A program made the position numbers and the translations under genes. A DNA stretch of 62,616 nt from an uncultured Flavobacterium sp. (lineage in GTDB: Bacteria > Bacteroidota > Bacteroidia > Flavobacteriales > Flavobacteriaceae), in contig CANRKI010000002.1 in assembly GCA_947631175.1 (NCBI GenBank), forward strand, positions 1 to 62,616, given 5' to 3'. This document shows, piece by piece, positions 39,906 to 48,709 of the stretch (its first letter is position 1; each line of letters starts with the position of its first letter). The notes below the pieces were generated by a model, which made no database searches, was not told the DNA's origin, and saw nothing but the letters and a program-made list of their open reading frames with translations.

Positions 39906-40967
39906 ATGATAATCAATAATAAAATACAATCTTTTATAGAATTAGGGCATTTTTTACGTCAATTTAATTTAGATAACGATAAAAAAGATCCTAATGTTTT
40001 ACATAATGATGAATTTTTTGATGCTTTTGTAACGATAATTCACCGTGCGCAATCATTAAATGGATGGTTTACGCCAGAACAGGTTTATTTTGCAATACAA
40101 TCTTGGGCTGACGCTTTATCAGAAAAAAATATTACTACTTGGTTAGCAAATTACGAATTAAATAGTCAAAAAAACAGTAAAACGGTTGCTCTAGTTTTAG
40201 CCGGAAATATTCCGTTAGTAGGTTTTCACGATTTTCTATCCGTTTTAGTTACCGGACACAAAGCGCTAATTAAGCTATCTAGCAACGACCAAAATTTACT
40301 TCCTTTCTTAGCATCATATTTAATAAAAATAAATCCAGACTTAAACAATTACATCGAATTCACTCAAACCAAACTCGAAAATTTTGATGCAGTAATAGCA
40401 ACCGGAAGTAATAACACTGCTCGATACTTTGATTATTATTTTAGTAAAGTACCAAATATTATTAGAAAAAATAGAAATTCGGTTGCAATTTTGGACGGAA
40501 CAGAAACTAAAGAAGATTTAATTGCCTTAGGAGAAGATATTTTTAGATATTATGGTTTAGGATGTAGAAATGTTTCCAAATTATTTGTACCTCAAAACTA
40601 TGACTTCAAACTATTTTTTGAAGCTATGTACGAGTACAAAGATGTCATTTATTATGAAAAATATGCCAATAATTACGATTACAACAAGGCAGTTTTCTTA
40701 ATGAGTATGTTTAATATTCTAGATAACGAGTTTATGACGCTAAAAGAAGACGAAGGTTACAGCTCTCCTATTTCATCTGTCTTTTATGAATATTATTCAA
40801 ACTTAGATGCCGTTTTAGGTCGTTTATTTACAGATAATGAAAAAATTCAATGCATAGTATCAAAAAATATTCAAAAAAATCACATTTCTTTTGGTAAAAC
40901 TCAAAAACCAAATTTATGGGATTATGCAGATAATGCCGATACAATTGAATTTTTACTAAAAATATAG
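39906..40967 (+). CDS. LuxC-like acyl-CoA reductase
   Basis: A 353-residue member of the LuxC/aldehyde-dehydrogenase superfamily. The segments LAGNIPLVGFHDFLSVLVTG and KLSSNDQNLLPFLA belong to the nucleotide-binding domain, and the catalytic Cys lies in YYGLGCRNVSKLF. It would reduce an acyl-CoA to aldehyde with NAD(P)H. No luciferase genes are present, so a role in aldehyde or lipid metabolism is more likely than light production. It opens a plus-strand run ending in serC-serA. Confidence 0.83.
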   Translation: MIINNKIQSFIELGHFLRQFNLDNDKKDPNVLHNDEFFDAFVTIIHRAQSLNGWFTPEQVYFAIQSWADALSEKNITTWLANYELNSQKNSKTVALVLAGNIPLVGFHDFLSVLVTGHKALIKLSSNDQNLLPFLASYLIKINPDLNNYIEFTQTKLENFDAVIATGSNNTARYFDYYFSKVPNIIRKNRNSVAILDGTETKEDLIALGEDIFRYYGLGCRNVSKLFVPQNYDFKLFFEAMYEYKDVIYYEKYANNYDYNKAVFLMSMFNILDNEFMTLKEDEGYSSPISSVFYEYYSNLDAVLGRLFTDNEKIQCIVSKNIQKNHISFGKTQKPNLWDYADNADTIEFLLKI

Positions 40968-41045
40968 GCTAAATTTTACATTATTTACGCTCTATTATTG
41001 TGTTTTATTTATGAAATTTGTAATACAACACAACAAATATTTTCT

Positions 41046-41447
41046 ATGGAATTAGAATTCAAAAACAACGAGAGCCCAATACTAAAAGATGGGATTAAAA
41101 ATTATTTAATTGATATTGATGGTACAATCACCGATGACGTACCAAATGAGCAACCCGAGCGAATGGAAACGTGCTTACCTTTTCCGGATGCATTAGAAAC
41201 GGTTAATAAATGGTACGATCAAGGCCATCAAATCTGTTTTTTTACTTCCAGAACAGAAGCACACAGAGAAGTGACAGAAAACTGGCTTAAAAAACATCAA
41301 TTTAAATATCATAGCTTGTTAATGGGCAAACCTCGTGGAGGAAATTACCATTGGATAGACAATCATATTGTTAGAGCAACGCGCTACGAAGGTAAGTTTA
41401 CAGACCTAGTTGAAAGTAATGCTACTATTGAAGTATTTAGAAAATAA
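41046..41447 (+). CDS. small HAD-superfamily phosphatase-like protein
   Basis: A 133-residue protein. I choose the ATG at 41046, which gives MELEFKN, over an upstream one that adds an atypical stretch. The HAD nucleophile motif is D23-I-D25-G-T (YLIDIDGTITDD), the second motif is FFTSRTEAHREVTENWL, and the third is KPRGGNYHWIDNH. There is no cap domain, so it is a minimal HAD. The substrate is unknown. It sits 21 nt ahead of serC and could serve serine or sugar phosphate metabolism, but only position suggests this. Confidence 0.78.
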   Translation: MELEFKNNESPILKDGIKNYLIDIDGTITDDVPNEQPERMETCLPFPDALETVNKWYDQGHQICFFTSRTEAHREVTENWLKKHQFKYHSLLMGKPRGGNYHWIDNHIVRATRYEGKFTDLVESNATIEVFRK

Positions 41448-41468
41448 CAACACAACACATCTAATAAA

Positions 41469-42542
41469 ATGAAAATTCATAATTTCAGCGCTGGTCCTTG
41501 TATTCTTCCACAAGAAGTATTTACCAAAACAGCCGAAGCGATTTTAAATTTCAATAACTCAGGATTATCAATCCTTGAAATCTCACATCGAAGCAAAGAT
41601 TTTGTTGCCGTGATGGAAGAAGCTCGAGCATTATCACTAGAGCTACTTGGACTAACAGGAAAAGGATATCAAGCGCTATTTTTACAAGGTGGTGCGAGTA
41701 TGGAGTTTTTACGTATTCCGTATAACTTTTTAAAACAAGGCGGTAAAGCGGCTTACTTAGACACAGGAACATGGGCAAATAATGCCGCAAAAGAGGCTAA
41801 AGCTTTTGGTGAAACGGTTATCGTTGGCTCATCTAAAGCAGAAGGATACAATCACATTCCAAAAAAACTATCAATTCCTGTAGATGCTGATTATTTTCAC
41901 TGCACAAGCAACAATACCATTTATGGTACGCAAATTAAAAACTTTGAACCATGTGCCGTTCCTTTAATCTGCGATATGAGCTCCGATATATTTTCTAGAA
42001 CATTAGATTTTTCTAAATTTGATGTTATCTATGCTGGTGCACAAAAAAACATGGGCCCTGCCGGAACAACTTTAGTGATCGTTAAAGAACAATTGTTAGG
42101 AAAAACTTCACGTAACATTCCTAACATCTTAAACTATGCAGTGCATATAGCAAAAGAAAGTATGTACAATACGCCTGCAGTTTCAGCGGTTTACACCTCA
42201 TTACTAACCTTACAATGGTTAAAAAAACTAGGGGGAATTGAAGCTATTGAAGTTAAAAATCAAGCGAAAGCAGATTTATTATATAATGAAATTGATCGAA
42301 ATCCGCTATTTGTAGGAACAGCAGTTAAAGAAGATAGATCCAACATGAACGCTACCTTTTTATTAAATAATGAGGAAGCTCACAAAGATTTATTTAACAC
42401 CATGTGGAAAGAAGCGGGAGTTTCTGGACTTAACGGACATCGTTCGGTTGGTGGTTACCGCGCATCAATGTACAACGCTTTACCTATCGAATCGGTACAA
42501 GTATTAGTAGATGTAATGAAAGAATTAGAAAGAAAAGCATAA
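41469..42542 (+). CDS. serC: phosphoserine aminotransferase
   Basis: A 357-residue class V PLP aminotransferase making 3-phosphoserine from 3-phosphohydroxypyruvate and glutamate. The N-terminus NFSAGPCILP is diagnostic, the phosphate-binding FLQGGASMEF follows, and the PLP lysine lies in YAGAQKNMGPAG. HRSVGGYRASMYNALP closes the active site. The length is normal. It forms a two-gene serine unit with serA, 11 nt downstream. Confidence 0.97.
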   Translation: MKIHNFSAGPCILPQEVFTKTAEAILNFNNSGLSILEISHRSKDFVAVMEEARALSLELLGLTGKGYQALFLQGGASMEFLRIPYNFLKQGGKAAYLDTGTWANNAAKEAKAFGETVIVGSSKAEGYNHIPKKLSIPVDADYFHCTSNNTIYGTQIKNFEPCAVPLICDMSSDIFSRTLDFSKFDVIYAGAQKNMGPAGTTLVIVKEQLLGKTSRNIPNILNYAVHIAKESMYNTPAVSAVYTSLLTLQWLKKLGGIEAIEVKNQAKADLLYNEIDRNPLFVGTAVKEDRSNMNATFLLNNEEAHKDLFNTMWKEAGVSGLNGHRSVGGYRASMYNALPIESVQVLVDVMKELERKA

Positions 42543-42553
42543 AACAAAATAAT

Positions 42554-43504
42554 ATGAAAGTTTTAGCAAATGATGGTATTTCTACCAGTGGAATTATTGC
42601 TCTAGAAAAAGCAGGATTTGAAGTAATCACAACTAAAGTTGCTCAAGAGCAAGTAGCAAACTTTATCAACGAAAATAAAATTGACGCCGTATTAGTTCGC
42701 AGCGCAACAAAAATTAAACAAGATGTAATTGATGCTTGTCCAAACCTAAAATTAATTGGTCGTGGTGGTGTCGGTATGGATAATATTGATGTTGAATACG
42801 CAAAATCAAAAGGTATTCACGTAATTAATACTCCTGCATCTTCATCTGCATCTGTTGCCGAATTGGTATTTGCTCACATTTTCTCTGGAGTTCGTTTTTT
42901 ACACGATTCTAACCGAAATATGCCTTTAGAAGGAGATACCAACTTTAACGGTCTTAAAAAAGCTTATGCAAACGGTATCGAATTACGTGGTAGAACTATT
43001 GGTATTGTTGGCTTTGGTCGCATTGGTCAAGCTGTAGCAAAAGTTGCTTTAGGTTTAGGAATGAAAGTAATTGCTACAGATAAATTTATTGAAAGTGCTG
43101 TAATCCAACTTGACTTTTTTGATGGCCAAAAAGTTAATTTCACTATTAAAACCATAACTTTTGATGAAGTTTTAAAACAAGCCGATTTTATCACACTTCA
43201 CGTACCTGCACAAAATGGATATTTAATTGGAGCAGCCGAATTTGAAAAAATGAAAGATGGTGCCGCTATAATTAACTGTGCTCGTGGTGGTGTAATTAAC
43301 GAGGTAGAATTGGTTGATGCCTTAAACTCAAATAAATTATCTTTTGCTGGGTTAGATGTTTTTGATAACGAACCTACACCACAAGTTCAGGTTTTAATGC
43401 ATACACAAATATCTCTAACTCCACATATTGGAGCCGCTACAATTGAAGCGCAAGATCGAATAGGTACCGAGTTAGCTTCGCAAATAGTAACACTGTTAAA
43501 ATAA
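42554..43504 (+). CDS. serA: D-3-phosphoglycerate dehydrogenase
   Basis: A 316-residue D-2-hydroxyacid dehydrogenase of the short type without ACT domain. The NAD-binding motif is GIVGFGRIGQ, catalytic Arg is in NCARGGVINE, and Asp/Glu and His follow in LDVFDNEPTP and TPHIGAAT. It should oxidise 3-phosphoglycerate as the first step of serine synthesis. It follows serC by 11 nt and ends in a terminator. No serB is visible here, though the HAD gene two genes upstream might supply phosphatase activity. Confidence 0.93.
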   Translation: MKVLANDGISTSGIIALEKAGFEVITTKVAQEQVANFINENKIDAVLVRSATKIKQDVIDACPNLKLIGRGGVGMDNIDVEYAKSKGIHVINTPASSSASVAELVFAHIFSGVRFLHDSNRNMPLEGDTNFNGLKKAYANGIELRGRTIGIVGFGRIGQAVAKVALGLGMKVIATDKFIESAVIQLDFFDGQKVNFTIKTITFDEVLKQADFITLHVPAQNGYLIGAAEFEKMKDGAAIINCARGGVINEVELVDALNSNKLSFAGLDVFDNEPTPQVQVLMHTQISLTPHIGAATIEAQDRIGTELASQIVTLLK

Positions 43505-43508
43505 TTCT

Positions 43509-43539
43509 AAAAGGTTGAAGTAAGCTTCAACCTTTTTTA
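43509..43539 (+). terminator. terminator after serA
   Basis: The 12-bp stem AAAAGGTTGAAG / CTTCAACCTTTT, 4-nt loop, T run. Confidence 0.88.
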
Positions 43540-43560
43540 CTTTTATAAAAATATATTTTG

Positions 43561-44819
43561 ATGAGAATACTACATCTAGTCGCTTTACTTATTCCTTTTA
43601 CTTTTTGGACACAAAATTCATTAAAGATCAAGCCTTACAAAAATTTAAACTAGAACATTATAACGAGGCTATTCAACTTTTAGAACAGGCTGCTAAAAAC
43701 AATCCAAGTGATCCCGAAATTTATTATTATTTGGGTTGGTTTAATCACTATAACGCCTACGACAGTCGTCCTTTAAAAGGCTATAATTACGAAAATTCTG
43801 AAAAAATATTTACTTATTTAGATAAAGCCCTGCAACTTAATCCAAATTACGGCGATGCAAAATACTTTTACGGAGCAGAATGTAGTGGAAATGCGTTTAA
43901 ATCCATGCAAAATTATGATTTAGATAAATTAAAATACTTTTATAAAAAAGCATTTGATAAAGGTGCGTATCCGGATTGGTTATTAGAATATGGAAGAAAT
44001 TTTTTAAAAAGTGCTGAACCCAATGCCATTATATTCGCTGGAGGAAATGCTGATTTTGACGTGTGTTCGTATTTGCAACTTCACGAAAATTTTAGAACTG
44101 ATATCACCTTAATCCCTATTGGAAATATTGACCGACCTTGGTATGTTAAATTTTTAAAAGATGGATTAGAAGGTGGCGTTAAAAAAATTCACATCAGCCT
44201 GACAGATGTACAAATAAAGGATATACATCCTTTTAAATGGAAACCAACTACTGTGGCTATAAAAGTATCCGAAGAAGATCAAAAAAAATATAACTTAGGT
44301 ATTAAAAATACTTTTAATTGGGAAGTAAATCCAGATTTAACATCTGATAGAATGCATGCTAAAAGTGAAAACGAAATAGCTAGTAAACGTTCATATTTAA
44401 GTCCACAACGAGCAATTTAATTACAAATAATTGAAGATAATTACTACGAAAGACCTATCTTTTTTTCCAACTTTGCCTCGCCAACATTTTATGGCGGACT
44501 TGAGAATAACTTTGAAAACTATGGCCTTATTTCTAAATTAACTCCAATTACAACAAAAAATACGGCTTTTGAATTCAATTTTGAGAAAATGAATGAATTG
44601 TTACAAAGTAAAAATGTAAGCAATTTTAAAATAATTAATGAGGTTGATATTCCTCGTATTTCATCCATAATTAAATACGGCTATTACACTGTTTTAAATA
44701 ATTTAGCGCAAGAAAAATCATGTGAAAAGTGTAAAAAAGAATTAAAAAAATTGTTCGAAAAACAATTAAAACCAGGTTTTAGTGAACAACAAAATCAATA
44801 TTTTCAATCCATTTTATAA
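43561..44819 (+). pseudogene. decayed secreted TPR protein gene
   Basis: The ATG at 43561 encodes a signal peptide (MRILHLVALLIPFTFWTQ), but its frame dies after 23 codons. The mature sequence continues in another frame from about 43608. One missing A in AAAA (43613-43616) explains the shift. The body has TPR-like repeats (HYNEAIQLLEQAAKNNPSDP, PNYGDAKYFYGAE). An in-frame TAA at 44418-44420 interrupts it, yet the frame stays open and protein-like (LQIIEDNYYERPIFFSNFAS) to 44819. Two independent lesions make true decay more likely than a single sequence error. Both halves match one TPR family. Confidence 0.8.
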
Positions 44820-44824
44820 CAGCC

Positions 44825-44859
44825 AAAACGATCAAAGTTAAACTTTGATCGTTTTTTAT
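44825..44859 (+). terminator. terminator after the decayed TPR gene
   Basis: The 15-bp stem AAAACGATCAAAGTT / AACTTTGATCGTTTT with a minimal loop, then TT. It is still intact although the gene is broken. Confidence 0.88.
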
Positions 44860-44913
44860 GATAATCAATCCATATAAAAATTGTATTTTTAAAATACAAA
44901 AAAACACCAGATT

Positions 44914-45336
44914 ATGAAGTACATTGTATCCATTTTTATACTTCTTTTTGCCTTGTTAAGTTGTAAATCTTCAATCCAAAAAAAAGATAAACCAGCAAAT
45001 TTAACCACTCAAAACGACACCATTCGCATCGCAAACGATTCGTTAGAGTACGAGGTAATTATTATTGATGGAGGATTTAATTCCTGGTTGGTTCAGTATG
45101 GTAAACCTCGAGGTTATTACTCGCAAAGCTATTTAGAAGCCAGAAACTTGGATTGGGTAAACGCCTGGAATCAAAATTTTTATTCAGCAAGACATCGTGA
45201 TTTTTTTATCAGCACTATCGATTATCAATATGGTATAAATTACGGATACGAAGTAAATTATTTGTTGTACAATTATTTGGTTTACTTTCAAACAACAAAT
45301 AAAATAAAGTTAGGAAGTTTTGTGGCTCGCCCATAA
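44914..45336 (+). CDS. DUF6146 family lipoprotein
   Basis: A 140-residue protein. MKYIVSIFILLFALLSC is a lipoprotein signal with Cys17, followed by a polar linker. The mature domain (EYEVIIIDGGFNSWLVQYGK, then SQSYLEARNLDWVNAWNQ) matches the small DUF6146 family of Flavobacteriia. The function is unknown. It lies beside a DUF6787 gene (32-nt gap), the usual neighbour for this family. Confidence 0.75.
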   Translation: MKYIVSIFILLFALLSCKSSIQKKDKPANLTTQNDTIRIANDSLEYEVIIIDGGFNSWLVQYGKPRGYYSQSYLEARNLDWVNAWNQNFYSARHRDFFISTIDYQYGINYGYEVNYLLYNYLVYFQTTNKIKLGSFVARP

Positions 45337-45368
45337 AATTGTACTTTTGTATAGAATCATTTTAAATT

Positions 45369-45692
45369 ATGGAAAAATTAAAACAACGTTGGGGTTTAAC
45401 TTCCAATTTTCAAGTTATTGTCATTCTTATTGTTTTTGCGGTTACAGGTACAACTTCTTCAATAATTGCGAAACCTATTTTAAGCTTTTTAGGTATTCAC
45501 AAAAGCGAAATGAATCTGCTTTTATACATCATTTTATATATTTTAATCATTTTTCCTATTTATAAAGTAATGTTACTTATTTTAGGAACATTGGCCGGAC
45601 AACATACTTTTTTTAAAAACTTTTTAATAAAAATGTTATCTCGCATGGGCTTTGCCTTTTTATTTAAAAACCATAACAATTCAAGCAAATAA
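45369..45692 (+). CDS. DUF6787 family membrane protein
   Basis: A 107-residue protein with two membrane helices (about 16-38 and 48-72). The conserved start KLKQRWGLTSNFQVIVIL and C-terminal GFAFLF are typical of a Bacteroidota family often mislabelled diacylglyceryl transferase. There are no catalytic residues of Lgt, so that label is not justified. The function is unknown. Confidence 0.75.
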   Translation: MEKLKQRWGLTSNFQVIVILIVFAVTGTTSSIIAKPILSFLGIHKSEMNLLLYIILYILIIFPIYKVMLLILGTLAGQHTFFKNFLIKMLSRMGFAFLFKNHNNSSK

Positions 45693-45750
45693 TAGTACTT
45701 TTTATGCAAATAAAATCTTATTTTTATTTGCATAATTTTTTTGATAAAAC

Positions 45751-48546
45751 ATGATAAACAATAAGTGGTTACTTACAATATTCTTTTTTTATATTTTAGT
45801 TAATTGTCATTCTCAAAATCAGCATACTATAAATGCTACTTTTAACGAAACAACAAAAACAATAGCCATAAAACAAAGTACCACTTTTTCTGTTTCTAAC
45901 AACATTTCACTTGATACTTTAGTTTTTAATGATTGGAACAATGCTTATTGGGATAAAAAATCACCATTAGGATATCGTTTTTCAGATCAATTTGTTAGAA
46001 GCTTTCATCTATCTAAAGCTGATGAACGTGGAAAAACCGAAATTCACGAATTAAAAATTAACGGAAAAGACATTACCCAAAATTATGTTCGTGATTTTGA
46101 TTTGATCAAGGTTGCGAATACAGATAAATCTTCTCATTTTCAAATTGAAATTTCTTACACAATCACCCTTCCCGATTCTAACTTTAGTGGTTACGGAATT
46201 GACAAAAAAGGAAATACGATATTAAAAGATTGGCTTATTTTACCTGCTAAAATTAACGAGGATAAAATGATTGCTTTTCACAACGAAAATTTATTAGACG
46301 CAGCCTTGCCGTTAAGTAATTTTTCTATAAATTTTGATGTGGAATTAGCAACGCAAAGTTTTTTAAACAGTAATGCACAAATTACTTCTAGCACAGAAAA
46401 AAGTTACATTTTAAACGCAAATAATGTAAAAAACATCGAAATTCAATTACTAAAAAACAATGATTTTTACAGCTATCAAACACAAAATCGTATTGTATAT
46501 TCTAATCTTTACGAAAAGAAAATAACTTTAGAACAGCAAATTCAATCCATACAAAAAATAACACAATATATAGATGATGCGTTACTAATACAGCATAAAA
46601 ACAATGTGCTTGTTTCGCAGTATGATTATGAAAGAAGTCCGCTTTATGGTTTAAATCAGCTCCCATCTTTTATATCACCTTTTGATAATCAATTGATTTT
46701 TGAACTCAAATTTCTAAAAACATATATCGCAAAAGTTACCGAAGATATTTTTAGTCACAATCCCAGAACCGAAACTTGGATTACCGACGGATATCAAACG
46801 TATTTAATTATGCAATACATGCAAACGTTTTATCCAAATACTAAAATGTTGGGTAAACTATCTCATTTTAAATTTTTAAACTACTATTCCATTTTTCAAC
46901 GCGATTTTAATGATCAATTCGAAATTGTTTATTTACTAATGGCTCGTAAAAACTTGGATCAGCCGGTGGGAAACTCGAAGGATACGTTTATAAAATTTAA
47001 TGAACAAATTTCGGGACGTTACAAATCAGGTTTAAATTTTAAATATTGGGCAGATTATTTAGGGCAAGATTTTTTTATAAAAAAATTACAACATTACAGC
47101 CTATTATCCCAACGCCAAGAAACGTCTGAAACGGATTTTTTTAATTTACTCGCCCAAAATGCGCCAAAAACAACAAATTGGTTTGCTGATTTGGTACACA
47201 GCAATCAATTAATTGATTATAAAATTAAAGCATCTAAAAAAACAACGAACGGAGTTGAGCTTCACCTTAAAAATAAAACCAACTCACCATTTCCAACTAC
47301 GTTGTACACTATTAAAAACGATACAATAACAAATAAATATTGGATTCCGGCTTTTAAAAATGATACCATTATTAACTTTACCGATACCAAACAAAAATAT
47401 GCTTTAAATTATTTTGGCGAAGTTCCAGAAATTTTTAGAGGCAACAACTGGCAAAATCCAAACGCATTTTTAGGAGTTAGCAAACCTATAAAATTGACTT
47501 TTATTCGAGATTTAGAGGATCCTGATTACAATCAATTATTCTTTTTGCCTGAATTTTCATATAATTATTACGATGGTATTTCGCCAGCTATAAGTTTCAA
47601 TAACAAATCTGTTTTTATAAAACCATTTACTTTTGATGTTGCTCCTACCCTTTCATGGAACACCAAAAAACTAATTGGTAATGCTAGCTTCACGTACAAT
47701 CAAATGTTTAGAGACCAAAAACTCTTTAACATTCGATATAATGTTTTTGGGCACACTTACCACTATGCACCAAATGCACGCTATTATAAATTTTCGCCAT
47801 CGGTAACACTTAATTTTAGAGATTTAGATTTACGAAAAAATAGCAGTAAAAATATTATTTTTAGATATGTACTTTTGGATAGAGAGAAAAGTAACTTTTT
47901 GAATCCTAAAGAAGAAAATTATGCCGTTTTTAATTTAAAACTAAACAGTAGCGAACACGAGTTTACCAGATTATACCGCTACGGAATAGATGTACAAACC
48001 GCAAATAAATTTGGAAAATTAAGTGGTAACATTCATTTTAGAAAGCTGTTTAGCGACAACCGCCATTTTACAGTTAGAGGATATGCTGGTGTATTTTTGT
48101 ATCGAAAAACCACTTCTAACTTTTTTGATTTTGGAGTAGATAAACCTACAGATTATTTATATGATTATGGCCTTTTAGGCCGCTCTGAATCAACTGGGCT
48201 GTATTCGCAACAATACATCGTTGCCGAAGGAGGTTTTAAATCTATGTTCGAGAACAGATATGCAAACCAATGGCTAGCAACGACCAATTTAAGCTATACG
48301 CTTTGGAATTGGATTGAGGGATACTCGGATTTTGGATTTATGAAAAACAAAAACATTGATCCAACCTTTATTTACGATTCCGGAATTCGTTTAAATTTAG
48401 TACAAGATTATTTTGAACTTTATTTCCCTGTTTATTCTAATAACGGATGGGAAATTGCACAACCCAATTACCACGAAAAAGTTCGCTTTGTTTTTACCCT
48501 AAGTCCTAAAACATTGTTTTCATTATTTACGCGTAAATGGTTTTAA
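45751..48546 (+). CDS. gluzincin (M1 peptidase)-like protein fused to an outer-membrane beta-barrel
   Basis: A 931-residue protein. The signal peptide MINNKWLLTIFFFYILVNC has a Cys19 and could be lipidated. Residues about 20-480 follow the M1 aminopeptidase layout, but where HExxH is expected the sequence reads FELKF, so zinc binding is lost. The following WITDGYQTYL keeps the helix shape. Residues about 600-931 are barrel strands (FDVAPTLSWNTKKLIGNASF, RLNLVQDYFELYFPVYS) ending in the aromatic RKWF. It is probably a surface-exposed receptor or binding protein. The same combination is common to its Flavobacteriaceae relatives. Confidence 0.8.
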   Translation: MINNKWLLTIFFFYILVNCHSQNQHTINATFNETTKTIAIKQSTTFSVSNNISLDTLVFNDWNNAYWDKKSPLGYRFSDQFVRSFHLSKADERGKTEIHELKINGKDITQNYVRDFDLIKVANTDKSSHFQIEISYTITLPDSNFSGYGIDKKGNTILKDWLILPAKINEDKMIAFHNENLLDAALPLSNFSINFDVELATQSFLNSNAQITSSTEKSYILNANNVKNIEIQLLKNNDFYSYQTQNRIVYSNLYEKKITLEQQIQSIQKITQYIDDALLIQHKNNVLVSQYDYERSPLYGLNQLPSFISPFDNQLIFELKFLKTYIAKVTEDIFSHNPRTETWITDGYQTYLIMQYMQTFYPNTKMLGKLSHFKFLNYYSIFQRDFNDQFEIVYLLMARKNLDQPVGNSKDTFIKFNEQISGRYKSGLNFKYWADYLGQDFFIKKLQHYSLLSQRQETSETDFFNLLAQNAPKTTNWFADLVHSNQLIDYKIKASKKTTNGVELHLKNKTNSPFPTTLYTIKNDTITNKYWIPAFKNDTIINFTDTKQKYALNYFGEVPEIFRGNNWQNPNAFLGVSKPIKLTFIRDLEDPDYNQLFFLPEFSYNYYDGISPAISFNNKSVFIKPFTFDVAPTLSWNTKKLIGNASFTYNQMFRDQKLFNIRYNVFGHTYHYAPNARYYKFSPSVTLNFRDLDLRKNSSKNIIFRYVLLDREKSNFLNPKEENYAVFNLKLNSSEHEFTRLYRYGIDVQTANKFGKLSGNIHFRKLFSDNRHFTVRGYAGVFLYRKTTSNFFDFGVDKPTDYLYDYGLLGRSESTGLYSQQYIVAEGGFKSMFENRYANQWLATTNLSYTLWNWIEGYSDFGFMKNKNIDPTFIYDSGIRLNLVQDYFELYFPVYSNNGWEIAQPNYHEKVRFVFTLSPKTLFSLFTRKWF

Positions 48547-48657
48547 TAAAATTATATATACTTAATATATTTTAGCTTTTTTTTAAAGTAAAATCAAAAA
48601 ACAGTCGTTTTAGCGCACCTAATTTAATAATTAATCAATTTAATTTTTCTCGTTTAA

Positions 48658-48687
48658 TTGTTTATATACAATAAATAATTAAATTTG
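48658..48687 (+). promoter_or_regulatory. promoter of the E1 dehydrogenase fusion gene
   Basis: TTG (48658-48660), 19-nt spacer, TAAATTTG (48680-48687): the same layout as the two tRNA-Ser promoters. Transcription should start near 48693, downstream of the ATG at 48689, so it excludes that ATG and supports the one at 48710. Confidence 0.75.
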
Positions 48688-48709
48688 TATGAAATCAATT
48701 TTTATAATT

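Noticed and set aside
39906..40967. Bioluminescence locus from the LuxC-like gene
   Set aside because: No luxA, luxB, luxD or luxE in the window; LuxC-like reductases are common without light production.
45369..45692. Diacylglyceryl transferase (Lgt)
   Set aside because: Only 107 residues with two membrane helices and none of the Lgt signature residues.
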